In this document: one piece after another, positions 46,774 to 58,436 of the stretch
Layout: each line of letters opens with the position of its first letter
How positions within the stretch are numbered: position 1 is the stretch's first letter
Source: Coniosporium tulheliwenetii
Lineage: Eukaryota > Ascomycota > Dothideomycetes
DNA length: 64,000 nucleotides
Direction of reading: 5' to 3'
NCBI GenBank assembly: GCA_030247845.1
Contig: JAPDRP010000021.1
Span: forward strand, 744,001 to 808,000
Notes under the pieces: generated by a model
Seen by the model: the letters and a program-made list of their open reading frames with translations, nothing else
Database searches by the model: none
What the model was told of the DNA's origin: nothing
Translations under genes and position numbers: made by a program

Positions 46774-48140
46774 ATGTCCTTCTCCTACGACCGCTACGAA
46801 ACCCGCCGCCCCACCAGCCGACGCACCACCCTCGGCTACTGGGTCCCCTTGATCCTAACTGTGACTGTCGCGAGCGCGGGCCTCGCAGCCTGGATATGGA
46901 GCGAGCGACAAGACTCCGACGACGCGCCTCCCTCCTCCGATGACGGGCTCAGCTATGGCGAAGACGGCGACAAGCAGCATGGATCGCCCCCAGCTACGGC
47001 ACCGAAGTGCGATACTCGGAGGGCGTGGTCAGGGAAGGGGAGGAGGGTTTCATGGCGCGTATGTCTGGCGCGATCAGAAGGACGCCGAGCCCGCAGCAGG
47101 TGTTTGATAGCGCGAGCCGGAAAGTTGCGGCGGGAGTTGCGGCGGCGGGGGCGGTGGTTGGAGGCGCGCTGAGCTCTATACAGGAAGAAGACAAGGATGC
47201 CTACGGCGATCACAACAGGTGGGATGAGGAGAGGGCGCGGAGGGGCGTGGAAGCGCAGTCGAGCCAGAGTGCCGCGGCCGTGGAGACGCAGGTGGAAGCG
47301 TTCGGCGCGTCGATGCGCGGACCGGCGAGCTCGAAAGCGCCAGCAGGTGGCCGCAGGAAGACCGTCGCTGTCGTGCTGTCCGTTGACGCGCCGCTTTCTG
47401 ATTTGCACGAGGAAGAGCAGGGCGCGTATCACACCGAACACGCCGTAAGCTCCGATCCTGCTAGCCCCTATCTTCGCAACAGCTAAACCACCCAGTCCCT
47501 ACTTTCCCACCTCCCCCAAACCGACCCATCCACCACCCGCCTCTTCATCCTCATCTACGCCCCCTCCCTCAAGACCTCCCGCCCCTCCTCCTCCGGGCGC
47601 GCACAACCGACCTCCTCCCTCGACTCCTCCTACTCAGCCATCACGACCCCCGCGCAGACTCCAGGCGAAGAACTCGCATCCCTCGACACACAATACACGC
47701 CCGCGGCAACCACGCCAGCCATGTCCGCGAAAGACGCCGACTCGAGCTTGTACCACGCCATCCACGCGCAGGCGCTGCGCCTCGTCGAGACACCTACTAT
47801 GGTCATGCCGTTCACGACGCCGACGGGACATGTACATATTCTACGGCATCTTGCGCCTGATGTCGTGTACCTCGCCGAAGCTCTGGCTGGGAACAGTGGG
47901 AAGAACGTTGAGGATGTGAAGAATTGGGTTGGTCAGGTCGTGGTGGTTGTAGGAGGCGACGCTGCGGGGTTGGGCGGGCTTGTTGATACGGAAGATGAGG
48001 GCGAGGAGGAGGGCAGACGTGGCGAGGGGAAGAGGTGGTGGGAGGAGTCGAGTATGGTGGGGCTGGGGAAGGGCGTGGAGGTTTGTGAGGGAATCAGGCT
48101 GGGTGAGGACTGGGAGAGGAGGGTTGGTGGTAGGGAGTGA
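46774..48140 (+). CDS. PEX22: Pex22-like peroxisomal membrane protein, apparent frameshift
   Basis: Membrane anchor for the ubiquitin-conjugating enzyme Pex4 in peroxisomal receptor recycling. Exons 46774-47444 and 47496-48140 (intron GTAAGC...CCCAG, 51 nt). The N-terminus MSFSYDRYETRRPTSRRTT is followed by one membrane helix, YWVPLILTVTVASAGLAAWIW. The middle holds RRKTVAVVLSVDAPLSDLHEEEQ, and after the intron SLLSHLPQTDPSTTRLFILIYAPSLK, then MVMPFTTPTGHVHILRHLAPDVVYLAEAL and an acidic C-terminal part. This order matches the mould Pex22-like proteins. A CCCCC run (46987-46991) needs one more C to join QHGSPP to SYGTEVRYSEGVV. About 440 residues, longer than yeast Pex22. Confidence 0.75.
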
Positions 48141-49856
48141 GATTCTTATAGGAAAGTAAAACGCGATATCCTTGCAAATCTTACGAAGACAAGGCCAGCG
48201 CTACCTGCATGAAAGCGTGACTACAAGGCAACTGAGTGTTTCTTTTGAATCTTTCCCTCTCGCGCTTCGGGATATTCATCTTTCCATGTAACGTAGAGAG
48301 TGCTCATCCTTGAGCGCACTCTACCGTATTCTATTCGGCGGTCCCAGGTTCCTCTTACGTCCCTTTCTCTTCACTCAACACCGTAGCTCTTACCCGTACA
48401 CCGCCAGCCTTCAGGCCCTTGATTAGAGTTTCGACGTTCTTCGACACCACGCGCCATGTCTTCCCGCCATATCAAGTCCCTTCGTTGCAGTTCCACGGTC
48501 ATCCTCCCTACTCCCTCCACGAGTCGCTTGTTGGTGATCCATGCTGCCTTCGCCTCACTTAAGGCCTCATTGCACCTCTCACTAGTCTACAATTAACGGA
48601 TTCCCCCAGAATTGTCCGCCTCGGTGTGTTGGCCCAGCGCGCCCAGCTCAACATCAGGCGTCCAAGGAAATGCTACAAGCACTTGATGTGGCAACAGCGT
48701 CGCTCGCAGAGGCTACAAAATCCGTGGCAGTGGTGATTGCGGTGATAACAAACGTCATGGAGTGAAGAACTATCCGCAATCCACAACACGGGAGGCGCGG
48801 AGGTGGTAAGTAGTATACCGGCGGAAGATGACAGTGAAGTCAACGGGCGCCCAAGGGTCAAGAGTCCTCTCTGGAGTACATATAGAGGATATAGCTAGGA
48901 TAGGGAAGACGCACTTACGATTAAGGAGTACCTGTAGATCCAGCTAAAGAACATGAACTTAAAGATTAGACTGAGTTCTTACTTAGGTTTGGGCACGTCG
49001 CGTTGAGTCGCAGTTGCGATGGGGCATGGAGTTCGAGAACACGTGATGGCCAGATCGCCCCTGACGCTAAACTTCAACCTCGTTTAAGGTTCGTGATGAA
49101 CAGTTTAAGCGTGCGCTAGTTGGGGCTGAATCTGGGGAGTCAGCCAGCCACTTGCTTTTCAGGTAAGGTCCAATTCAACTCCCGCACATCACTGACCGGA
49201 TACCACTGGCCTGGACTTAGATCCTAGCGTGTATACTCTTCCTTACCCAGCCCTTCTCCTCACTCCGCCCTTCCCCTGAGCCAGCCCTACTCCTCAGCTC
49301 GCTCTTCAGCCGTGGGGTATCCGAGACATCTTGGGTACTTCTAGGCTGTATTGAGAACGCCTTCTCGTGATATTGGAACGCGCACTGCGCAAGCTTCGAG
49401 ACTAAGGCCGAGCCCTATCGAATGTTGCTGGCCGCGAAGTCCAGCTGGTACCACTAATAACTCGAGCACGGCTGAAAGATGCGATGGCTGAGCTGTGTTC
49501 ACCGTCTGGACATATCTGGCGCTGACGTGCGCCTCCTACAGCTTGGTATTGGTCTAGTTCAAGAGACAGAGCGTTCAAAGCGATGCCCCAGCTGGAAAGA
49601 CTCTGGAAAAAATCGCTTACGCCGAAGCCACGTGTACGCCATTAACGAAAAATGTCCAGGCCGTGTAGAGGGCGTTCTTCCAGGCCTAACTCTCACGATG
49701 CCTAGAGCAGCAGCAGCGCAGCCGTTGGGCATCTTCTCTGATGTATAAGTAGCCGTTGGTCGCGCTGCTCGAATCATTCTTCATTCACTCTCATCAACTG
49801 CCTTGGTCCCTAAACAGTCCCTTCTTCCTCATCATCTTGCTCTTTACGAAGTCAAC
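48141..49856. other. Intergenic region with AT-rich relic
   Basis: No supported gene. A short AT-rich stretch near 48870-49000 (TATAGAGGATATAGCTAGG and similar) resembles the RIP-degraded DNA further right. A Ser/Pro-codon-like CCTTCTCCTCACTCCGCCC repeat-like stretch lies near 49245-49310. Confidence 0.4.
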
Positions 49857-50726
49857 ATGAGACTCTCAATCGCTACTGTTCTCACCCTCGCGGGTTTCAG
49901 CATCGCCTCTCTTGCCCCCAGGCAAGGGGGTTGCTCTGCAGACAACTGCGCGCGAGCAGTCACCGGCACTCGACGCGGTGATCCCGCCCGTTCGTCCGCC
50001 CGCGCCGACTGCTCCAGCTTCTTTGCTCGGACGGTCACGGTCACGGTGGGAAACACCGAGACGATTACCCAGACTCCTACTCCTACTGCAGTGCCTACTT
50101 ATGCCACGGCCTGCTCCGGCGCTGCGAGGTACTCGAGCGCTTGCTCCTGCTTCGGTGTCACTGCTTCCACGTCCACTGTGACTGTTACCCGTACGTTGAT
50201 GTCTGTATCATGTCTCTTACAGCATGACTGACCGCTTCTAGCACCTCCTGCATGCCCCACCGACCAGACCGAGTGCAGCCCCGGCGCCTGCGCGGACCTC
50301 CTCACCGACCCCGACAACTGCGGCGCATGCGGTACCATTGTATGTTCTACCTGCCATTATCGGGAACAAGACACTGACAACGACGCAGTGCCGAGCCGGA
50401 TGGATCTGCAGTAACGGCAGGTGCGAAGCGCCGTTCGGATTTTGCGACAACCCCCGCCAATGCGATGCCAGCACGGCGTGCCCCAGCTGCGGCTTTTGCC
50501 AGCCTGATACTGAAGGCGTTGGTCATTGCTTGGCTGGCGGTGCTTGCGAGGACTTTGAGGACTGTACTACGAGTGCCGATTGTTTGCCTGGGCAGTCTTG
50601 TCTGTTGAGCTGCTGCCCCACGGAAAGTGTCTGGGCCCGTCCAACTATTGTCCGAATACGGGAGCTCGGTCGAGACTCTTCAGGAAGAGTGGCGGCGAGG
50701 GAGGCAATATCAATCCTCAAGTTTAG
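49857..50726 (+). CDS. Secreted Cys-rich protein, apparent frameshift at 3' end
   Basis: Exons 49857-50190, 50242-50339 and 50389-50726. The signal peptide is MRLSIATVLTLAGFSIASLA, with a Kex2-like APRQ after it. The next part is Thr-rich (VTVTVGNTETITQTPTPT), likely O-glycosylated. Then come two Cys-rich modules: PACPTDQTECSPGACADLL with DPDNCGACGTI-CRAGWIC, and CDNPRQCDASTACPSCGFC with CEDFEDCTTSADCLPGQSC. After SCCPT the frame switches near 50622: one added G gives GKCLGPSNYCPNTG and a stop at 50724-50726, keeping the Cys pattern. Without it, the frame runs into AT-rich DNA. About 260 residues. The architecture fits a wall-associated or host-interaction protein, but no function is shown. 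It sits at the edge of the transposon-rich block. Confidence 0.68.
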
Positions 50727-51419
50727 CGGACTGATTGAAAGCTGGGACTATATAATAGTCTATCCAAAAGCCGCAATTGATATTAGGGCTAATATTAATT
50801 CTTTTATTAGTGCTAAGTGTTAGAGATATATAGTAGAAGGAGCCCTTATAGTCTAAATAGTCTAGAATCTTATATATTAAGAGTGGTGGATGTCTTTTCG
50901 GTATAGCTAGTTAATGGTAAGGGAGGTAAGTGTTTAACACTAAGGAGCGACCGGTCGCGATAGAGTTATTATTCATTAAGCTGCTAACTAATTACAGCGC
51001 TTAGCTATTAAGCACCACCCGATGCTTGCGAAGCACTAGCTAGTGCTCTTAACGCCACGAACGCCTTCTCCCCTGGCCCGCGATACCTCTTTGGACGAAG
51101 AACTGGTGCTTATTTACCCCACTCAGCACCAGTCCTAATAACCTCTATTGCACTCTGCCAGAAGGCCTTATGCTGGGAAGAACACCTGCAATTTGCACGA
51201 GCAGCAGCTACTAGGTAGATAACGTCACTACATCACCAACTCAGCATTGTACAGCCTTATAAACAGTTCAATTTGTGTGAATTCCGAGCAAGCGATTCTG
51301 GGTGTAGTAGTGCCAAGACCGCCTGCGTACAGACCAATTTTGGTCACACTGCCAGCCGATGGGATAAAGCACCAAGAAATGCTCTTAGCTCCAAATGGAG
51401 TATGTAGAGCGGCGACGAG
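50727..51419. other. AT-rich, RIP-like intergenic block
   Basis: From about 50740 the composition changes sharply to TA-rich with frequent TAG/TAA in all frames. No coding frame or intact repeat recognised. Confidence 0.5.
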
Positions 51420-52270
51420 ATGGTGAACTCCAATGTGTTCGTCGTCCATCAGCATTGCCACGCCGACATGGAACTCGTAGCAGGGCGCGCGACCACGACG
51501 CTCTTGGTGGGAACCAGAATAGGCAGGATGACCTTCCCTCTTGTCGAGAAATTGAGCGTCTAATTGGAATCTACGTTGCTACTGGAGAAGGTCAAGGCGC
51601 TCTCCTGGCTGCTAAGGTGGCGGAAGAGTCAGGCTATGACAACCGCGGGTACGAAGACGAGTACGGGTTTTGGGAAGACGACGTCCAGACCCGCCTCCAC
51701 CTCCGCATCCTCATGGCCACCAACCTCAAGGACGCCCAAGCGACTCTTCCAGTTCCTCTTCCGATGATAGTCACAGGCCAGGCGGTCAAGCTGCACCCCA
51801 ACCAAGGCCACCAGCTGGACCACAGCCAAGGCCAAACGAACCTCAGCCTGTTCCTCCACCCTTTGGCTACCAGGCATGGCCAGCCGGAAGGCCTCCTATC
51901 ATAGTCCGCCCGGATCGTCGTTATAGTGAAGACGATTTTGAAATACACTATGCGGGAAGACCAATCCCTGCTCCTCGGCCGAGGAGGCCCCGAGATAACC
52001 GCGTATGGATACCCCTCCGGGTGATCCATAACGAGGAACGGCGTTTCTTGCGTGTTGGGGAGTACGATCCCGAGAGGCAAGCGGACTATGAGCCTGACTT
52101 CGCAGGCGCGGCATATTTTGATGGTCAAGGCCCACGACCAATTGTCAGGCCAGAACCAGCTCATATCGTAAACCCCGATATTGAGGTAGATATGGGATAC
52201 GGTCCTCAAGCGCCTGCTATGGCCGCGGGCCGCCCACCAGTGATCATCCACGCAGCGCCGAATCCACATC

Positions 52271-55200
52271 CAGTGTTCTCAATCGTCCGGCTGGCAACCG
52301 GACGATGCTGAATAAGCCGTCTGACATCGGCGCCGCTCCAAACGATTGAACGATGGCCCTAGTAAGCGGCTATACTGCTTAGAGTTAGAGATCACGGGTC
52401 TTAGCATGGTGTCTTTACCACAATAACATCTGAAATCTATAAGCCAACTAGCTGCTATAGCTCCGTAGCTACATATCATGTATATCACGAGTCTTAGCAT
52501 AGTGGTGATCCGTTTCTTTTAAGTCTCTTAGTATTAAACTGCTGCTAATATCACGAAATCACCAGCTGCTATATCTACTACCGCATCCACTACCGCCTGA
52601 CCCTCCCGAAACCTCCCAGCAGACCTCGCCGCTATTGAATCCTCCGCCATACCACCGCGACTAAATCCTCCACCGCCGCACATATAATTCGCGGTTCTGC
52701 TCCATCTAGTCCTAGTACTACTAGTAAGTACTAGAACTAGATGAGCTCTAGTGGAGGAAAGAAGGAGTGTTAAAAGAGAGAAGTAGGAGTATTTATAGGA
52801 GATTCTACTGTTCTAACTCTACCGTCGCTCTATCTATAATATCCTATCCTCCGGTTAGTTCTACCGCGACTCTATACTAGTTCCACAAACGGATACACTA
52901 GGCGGCTTGGATAATATTAGGCTGGAGCTGGTTGCGGCGGTCGGTTACTATCAAGCCTATAAGGCTGAAGATATACTCCGGCTCCGAACTCATTGCTAGT
53001 ATGAAGAGATGGTTAAGAGCCATTCGGACTAGCCGGGGTAAGCAGTAGAGCGCGATATCTAGTAGGCTACTGGGTCTTCGCAATCACACTACTGCTCTAA
53101 TCCTATCTAGTGGTCATATTTATCAACGTCTCTGGTACGGCTATCCGATGCTAAGCCCTTAGCCATTACTGCTTCAAAGCCGGTTGATTCGAACTGTGGT
53201 TGCTGCTTTATCTACTCAATTAGCAGCTAACTATATTAATCTACCTAGAGGCTCCGCACCGCAAGCTACTCTGCCGTAATCTAGTCGGGCTTATCCTTCC
53301 AGCGGTTGGTGATATACTACCACTTGTATTTAGGATGGAGGATAACCGCAGTAAGGTAAGTAAGGCTCTTATTAATCTTCTAGTAGTATTAATCGGCCTT
53401 CTGCCAAGCAAGCTGAAGATTAAGCTTAAAATATTCCTCCGGATGGCAATCATACTCCCATTTAACATCCTTAAAGCATTTAAGCAAGTATTCAAAGACA
53501 GAAAGCACTTTAAATAGATATTCTTGCTAATTATCTTCAGAGCAGCCTTCCAAACTCTTAGTTATCTGCTCCATTGGTTTAAGGATCCTCTAATACTACG
53601 TTAATACATCCTAATCATCTACTAATAGCCGGTCTTCGAGTAAGGATAGAGTAGAGCTATTAAGATCGTTTATCCTCTTATCCTCCCGCTAATGCCGGTT
53701 GCATATCGCCTTCTTAGTGTTAATATACTAGTTAATTGCGGCACGAAGCTTAGTAGCGTGTTAAATTATTAGATAGATGGAGTTCCATCTTATTCCATTA
53801 TCTTAAATAAGATCTAGGGTTATAGAATTACTGCTAGTATCCTTCTTAAGATCTAGCTCACTTAGATATGCTTCCTGAGCTTCATGAAAGCGCTTCCGGC
53901 GCTATAGCAACCTATAGATCTAGATAACAAGGTTGTGAAGCCTACTAATAGGCCATTTCACCGCCAGACTACTAATTAGTCGAGTAGCTCCCGCCGCGTA
54001 GCTATTTTAACCTCGAATACGTTAATATCCTTACTAAATAACGCCTCTCGGGCGATGAAGTTAATAATATAGCCTATATAGCATAGCCGCTGCTGCTAAG
54101 AATTGAATCCTAAGCGTTCGCCTAGCTTCTTTATGCATTAATCGTTGTTAGATGCATTATCTAGTATAAAATAGCCGATACTAGTTGTGATCTAATACTT
54201 CTAAAGGATCGCTATCACCGCCTCTGCAATATACACTCCCGTGTGGCTATCCTGCTGCTTAGAAAGGATAAGAAGATAAGTCTTTGAAACTCTCCACGTA
54301 TTAACGAAATAAAACACAATCCTATTAAGGCTAAGGAGGTTCCTGGACGTCTATAGATCGAAGTAGATATTGATAGAGCTAAGTATGGTGCGGAGTTCTT
54401 TAATCACACGTGGTTTTCGAATATAGTACTCTTCTAACACCCACTACCTTGCTGTATTGATGCAAGAGAGGAAGTTTTAAACGCGCGGTTAGAGATAAGT
54501 AAGCAGCTTTCAAAGGTACTCGCTCTGAATCTTATAAAACAGGATATTATTATATGCCAACCATTAAACCAGCAATCTCTTAAACTAGTCATGCTCGTAT
54601 ATTACCGAGAGCTTATTAATAATAATAAGATTAGTAGGATTCTGAGCATCAAGATCTAGCTATTCAATAATAGACTCCTCTAGCCACCGCCTCTTATTAC
54701 TGGGTAGAAGACCGTTCTCAGTGCGCTAATAAACCTCCTTAAGGTGCTGCTTAGCCGAGGTGCCTCCGCGGATAATATTATAGTAGTGGATATGCTTATG
54801 CGGTGTCTAAAGATACTAAAGATAACACTCCTTATAGAGTCAGAAGTACTTATGCGTTAATTACTCGTTGATAGGCTCCTCAAACTGCTACTACCATGCC
54901 TTTAACGCTTAGCTACTCTAGAAGATACCTTTGTGATAGCCTCGGAGGTATAGAGCATTGAAATCGATCTAGGATATGTCGGTCTTAAGGTTTCTACCCT
55001 TACACACCACTAGCTTGAATATTAAGGCTATAGACAGCAGTTTGCTACAGCTCGATGGATGCGGAGAGGTTAGAAAGGGCGGTGGTAAGCTTAGAGATGT
55101 TATTTTATTCAATAGATTGAGAGCTAAATGACGAGAAGATAGTATACGGGCTATCGGAACCGCCATTAAGCAATGTTATAGAGCAGTAGAGGCTTTAATT

Positions 55201-55469
55201 AAGGACACTCTATGTACAGGAAGCGATTGCTATTATATTCTAAATATCTCTCACCTCTATCACCAATCGAAGCTCCACCGATAAACGGAACCAATCGTAA
55301 CACTATGCTAAAACCGGTGATACTAGGATCCGGAAGCTCTGGAAGCTCTTAAGCCTATTACAGGAATCTCATCGGCTCAGACGAACGGACGAACGATGAA
55401 CAGCGGTTAACCGGCAGTCAACATTCGTCCGATCGTCTGGCTTTTTCAACCGGACGATTGAGAACACTG
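52271..55469 (-). mobile_element. RIP-degraded hAT DNA transposon 1
   Basis: 3199 bp. The ends are 20-bp perfect inverted repeats beginning CAGTGTTCTCAATCGTCC (52271-52290 and 55450-55469). The flanking 8-bp duplications are TCCACATC (52263-52270) and TCTACATC (55470-55477), differing by one C/T. An 8-bp duplication and CAGTG ends are typical of the hAT superfamily. Subterminal copies of a CGTCCG/CGGACGA motif occur near both ends. On the minus strand at 52898-53083 a decayed hAT dimerisation domain reads RMALNHLFILAMSSEPEYIF then VTDRRNQLQPNIIQAA. The remainder is TA-rich with stops throughout, so no functional transposase is encoded. Confidence 0.88.
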
Positions 55470-55504
55470 TCTACATCCAGGTTAGCAAGCAGGAATACGA
55501 GTGG

Positions 55505-58436
55505 TAGCATGTCCAACAAACCATCGGATAGTTGGAAACGGTTGGATGGTCGGCTATATCGCCGACCAACCATTGAGCATTTAATGGCTATCTAACCATC
55601 TGTAAGGAGCCGACGGTCGGGGTTAAAACAGTTGGACGGCTTAGTATAGGATTAGTGGTTTGGTATAGCGGTTAAGATAGAAATTAAAGTTCTAAAGTTC
55701 CGGTAGATTATCGGAGGCTTTTTAATTAGTCTAGTAGCACCTCGGCTCCTAATTTTTAGACTTTTAAAAGTAAACACCGCGTTCTCTATACTAATTAACC
55801 ACCTACTAATGATAATAGAAGCTTTCCTAGTATCTCGCATCTCTATACAAACCTCATCCTCTCTAGAACTCTTAGTTAACTTAATTAAACTAGTGCCCAA
55901 CGTCGTTTTAGCCACCACTATATAGTCTACTACTAAAAATTCTTACTTCTAGACTTCCCATAGTCAAATGGATATTAATTTCGATAAGATATACTATAAG
56001 AAAGCTCTGCTCTATCTTTAGTAACGACCATGCGATAAGCGCATACTTGGTAAGCACTTTAAGATCTTTTAGATATACTAGCATGGAGCCGACCTTGAGA
56101 TAGCTAATTATTAACGCATCTAGATATGTTAACGCTATAACTAGTTAAATAAAAACATGTAGAATGAAAGTATTCTATTTCGGCAGCGGTATAGCCAATT
56201 AAGTAAAATATTTAAACGATAATTATGGTATTTATAACGCTGGTAAAGAGCTAAAAGCGCTATCTTAGTCCTTAATATAGTCCTCACGCTCATCCATCTT
56301 CCAACCGGGCTAATAGATGTTAGTAGAGCCATTTAAAGATGTTTAATATAAGAGAGACTACCTTAATTAGATTATTGCTAAGGATGTTACCTTTTAGTAA
56401 GCTACTAGCGATTGCACACGTGCGTTTATCCTATCTATAGCTTTAGAAGCTGAGAAGATTCTACTAAGCAGCCCATTAAGTCTTAGTAGATAGATATAAG
56501 ACTTATTTAACACATGCTAGCTTGCGATTAAAGCTAATCTACATACTATAAAGAGCTGAATCAACTTTAGCTAGGACTGCTGGACTGCAGATAATAGTCC
56601 TAATTATATTAGTATTATTAGATACTGGATTAACGCCGCTAGATACCTTTAAAATGCACTCCTCGGTCTACCACGCCTTATTAGACCTTATACTAGCAAG
56701 AATATAGCCAGCTGCATAGTAAAGATGATTGATAACTATTCTATCGGTAGCTAGCGTAGCTGCTTTATTATAGATAATGTATTAGATAATAACACCGCTC
56801 TTATAGCACTAGCTAAAAGGTATCTAACTATTAAGCTAAAGCAGCAGCAGCTTTAGTGTATTAGTTATATTATCCAGCTAGTTATTAAGGCCACAATCTT
56901 TAGTACTAGCGTTAGTAAGCCTAAAAAGAACTCACTAGTACTAGTAAGGATGAATTTTTTAAGATCTAGAGCTAAGAAGATCCGATAGGTAAGCTATATA
57001 ACCTTTATATTTATATTAATTGTAGCGACTAGCGCTAAGAGAAGTTTATCGTCTACTAGTAAATGGTCTAGTTATATAAAGATAGAGAGTTCTATTATAC
57101 TCTACTTAAGAATAGCGGTATTTGCTAGAATAGCGTCTTCTTTATAATCGAATGCGCTATTAAACTTAAGGCCGCTATCACGCTCTACTAAGCTAATTAG
57201 CGCTAGCTAGAGTATAGCGATTATAATCTTAGATAAAACTTCCTTTATAATGCTAATTAGAGCGCTCTCGAACTATTTTATAATCTCCTCCAACCGTTTA
57301 ATGAACTCACGGTTAATCTTTAGGCTAATAGATAGTAGCTAGGTTAGGAGAGCAGCCACGGAACGGTTTAGGAGATAATTAAGGCTATAGACTTTATATT
57401 TAAACATCTATTTAAAGCTAAAGACTCTATTAAAGCCGAAGACGAACTACGGCTAAGGTCTAAGCGGTATTTAGTATAATACCGCTCTAGCATTAACTGC
57501 GGCTATCTTAAACTAAGGGAGTATTTTACTAAGATGGATAATTTATCTATCTACCGCGCTGCAATCATGCTCCACCTAGCGCTAAAAGAGGCATACTTCC
57601 ACCAGTACTAGTCCGATAAGCCTGAGTGGATAGAAGCTGTGGTTGAAGCTACTTAGAACCTATTTAAGTAGTATAAAGACGCCGCAGAATAAGCGGCTAA
57701 GGTAACTAAGGTTATAGACGGCGCGACAAGACGGCACCGCTTATCCTTCCCTTTATCCAATTAAGAAGATGCGTGGCGGCGCTTTAGTGTTATTAATCTT
57801 AGCCGCGAGAAGGCGCGGAGCAAGCGTTAAAAGCATTAATCTAAGTTAGAGCTCTTCTTAGATCTTCCTATCTAGAAAGCTAACCAGTAGCTGGCCCCTC
57901 TTAATTGGTGGCGGTATCACGAGAGTAAGTATCCTATCCTAAGTATAATGGCATTCGATCTATTCGCCATACTAGGTATAAGCGCTGAATATGAACGCGT
58001 CTTTAGCCATTACGGTATCCTTATCACCCCTAAGCGTAATCGGTTGATGCCGTAAACCGTCGAAGCAATCGAATGCCAGAAGCATTAGCTGCTCCGACAG
58101 CTTATTTGACGGACCTTACCTACTTACAGCACCGGCGACGTCACACATCACGAACGGTAGTAAGCTGGATATAAGGGGAGCGCGGTGAACATAGGAGGGC
58201 AAGCATCACGGCGTTTAGACACGTTAATAGACAAGATCTAGCTCTATCTAAGACAACGCTGCCAAAAAAATTATGACACCACGCCAAGCATCTTGACCAC
58301 CTCAGATACCCCGTCCAACCGTTCAACGGCCAGCTTCACGTCTCCGGTAGCCGTCCAACCGTTGGCGGGCGCGCCCTTACCCCGACCGACCGTTTTGGGG
58401 GACCCGACGGCGACGGACGGTTTGTTGGACACGCTG
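55505..58436 (+). mobile_element. RIP-degraded hAT DNA transposon 2
   Basis: 2932 bp. The left end is TAGCATGTCCAACAAACC, and the reverse complement of the right end is CAGCGTGTCCAACAAACC. The differences are C-to-T and G-to-A, as RIP would cause. An exact 8-bp target duplication, ACGAGTGG, flanks it (55497-55504 and 58437-58444). Subterminal CCGTCCAACCGTT copies lie at 58311-58323 and 58351-58363. On the plus strand near 57900-58070 the hAT C-terminal domain is legible as SIMAFDLFAILGISAEYERVF then ITPKRNRLMP, with stops. The ends differ from element 1, so it is another hAT family. The last 170 bp are GC-rich and scarcely mutated, unlike the body. Confidence 0.88.

Noticed and set aside
1..50726. 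Secondary-metabolite gene cluster
   Set aside because: No polyketide synthase, NRPS, terpene cyclase or tailoring set; the genes are housekeeping or unrelated singletons.
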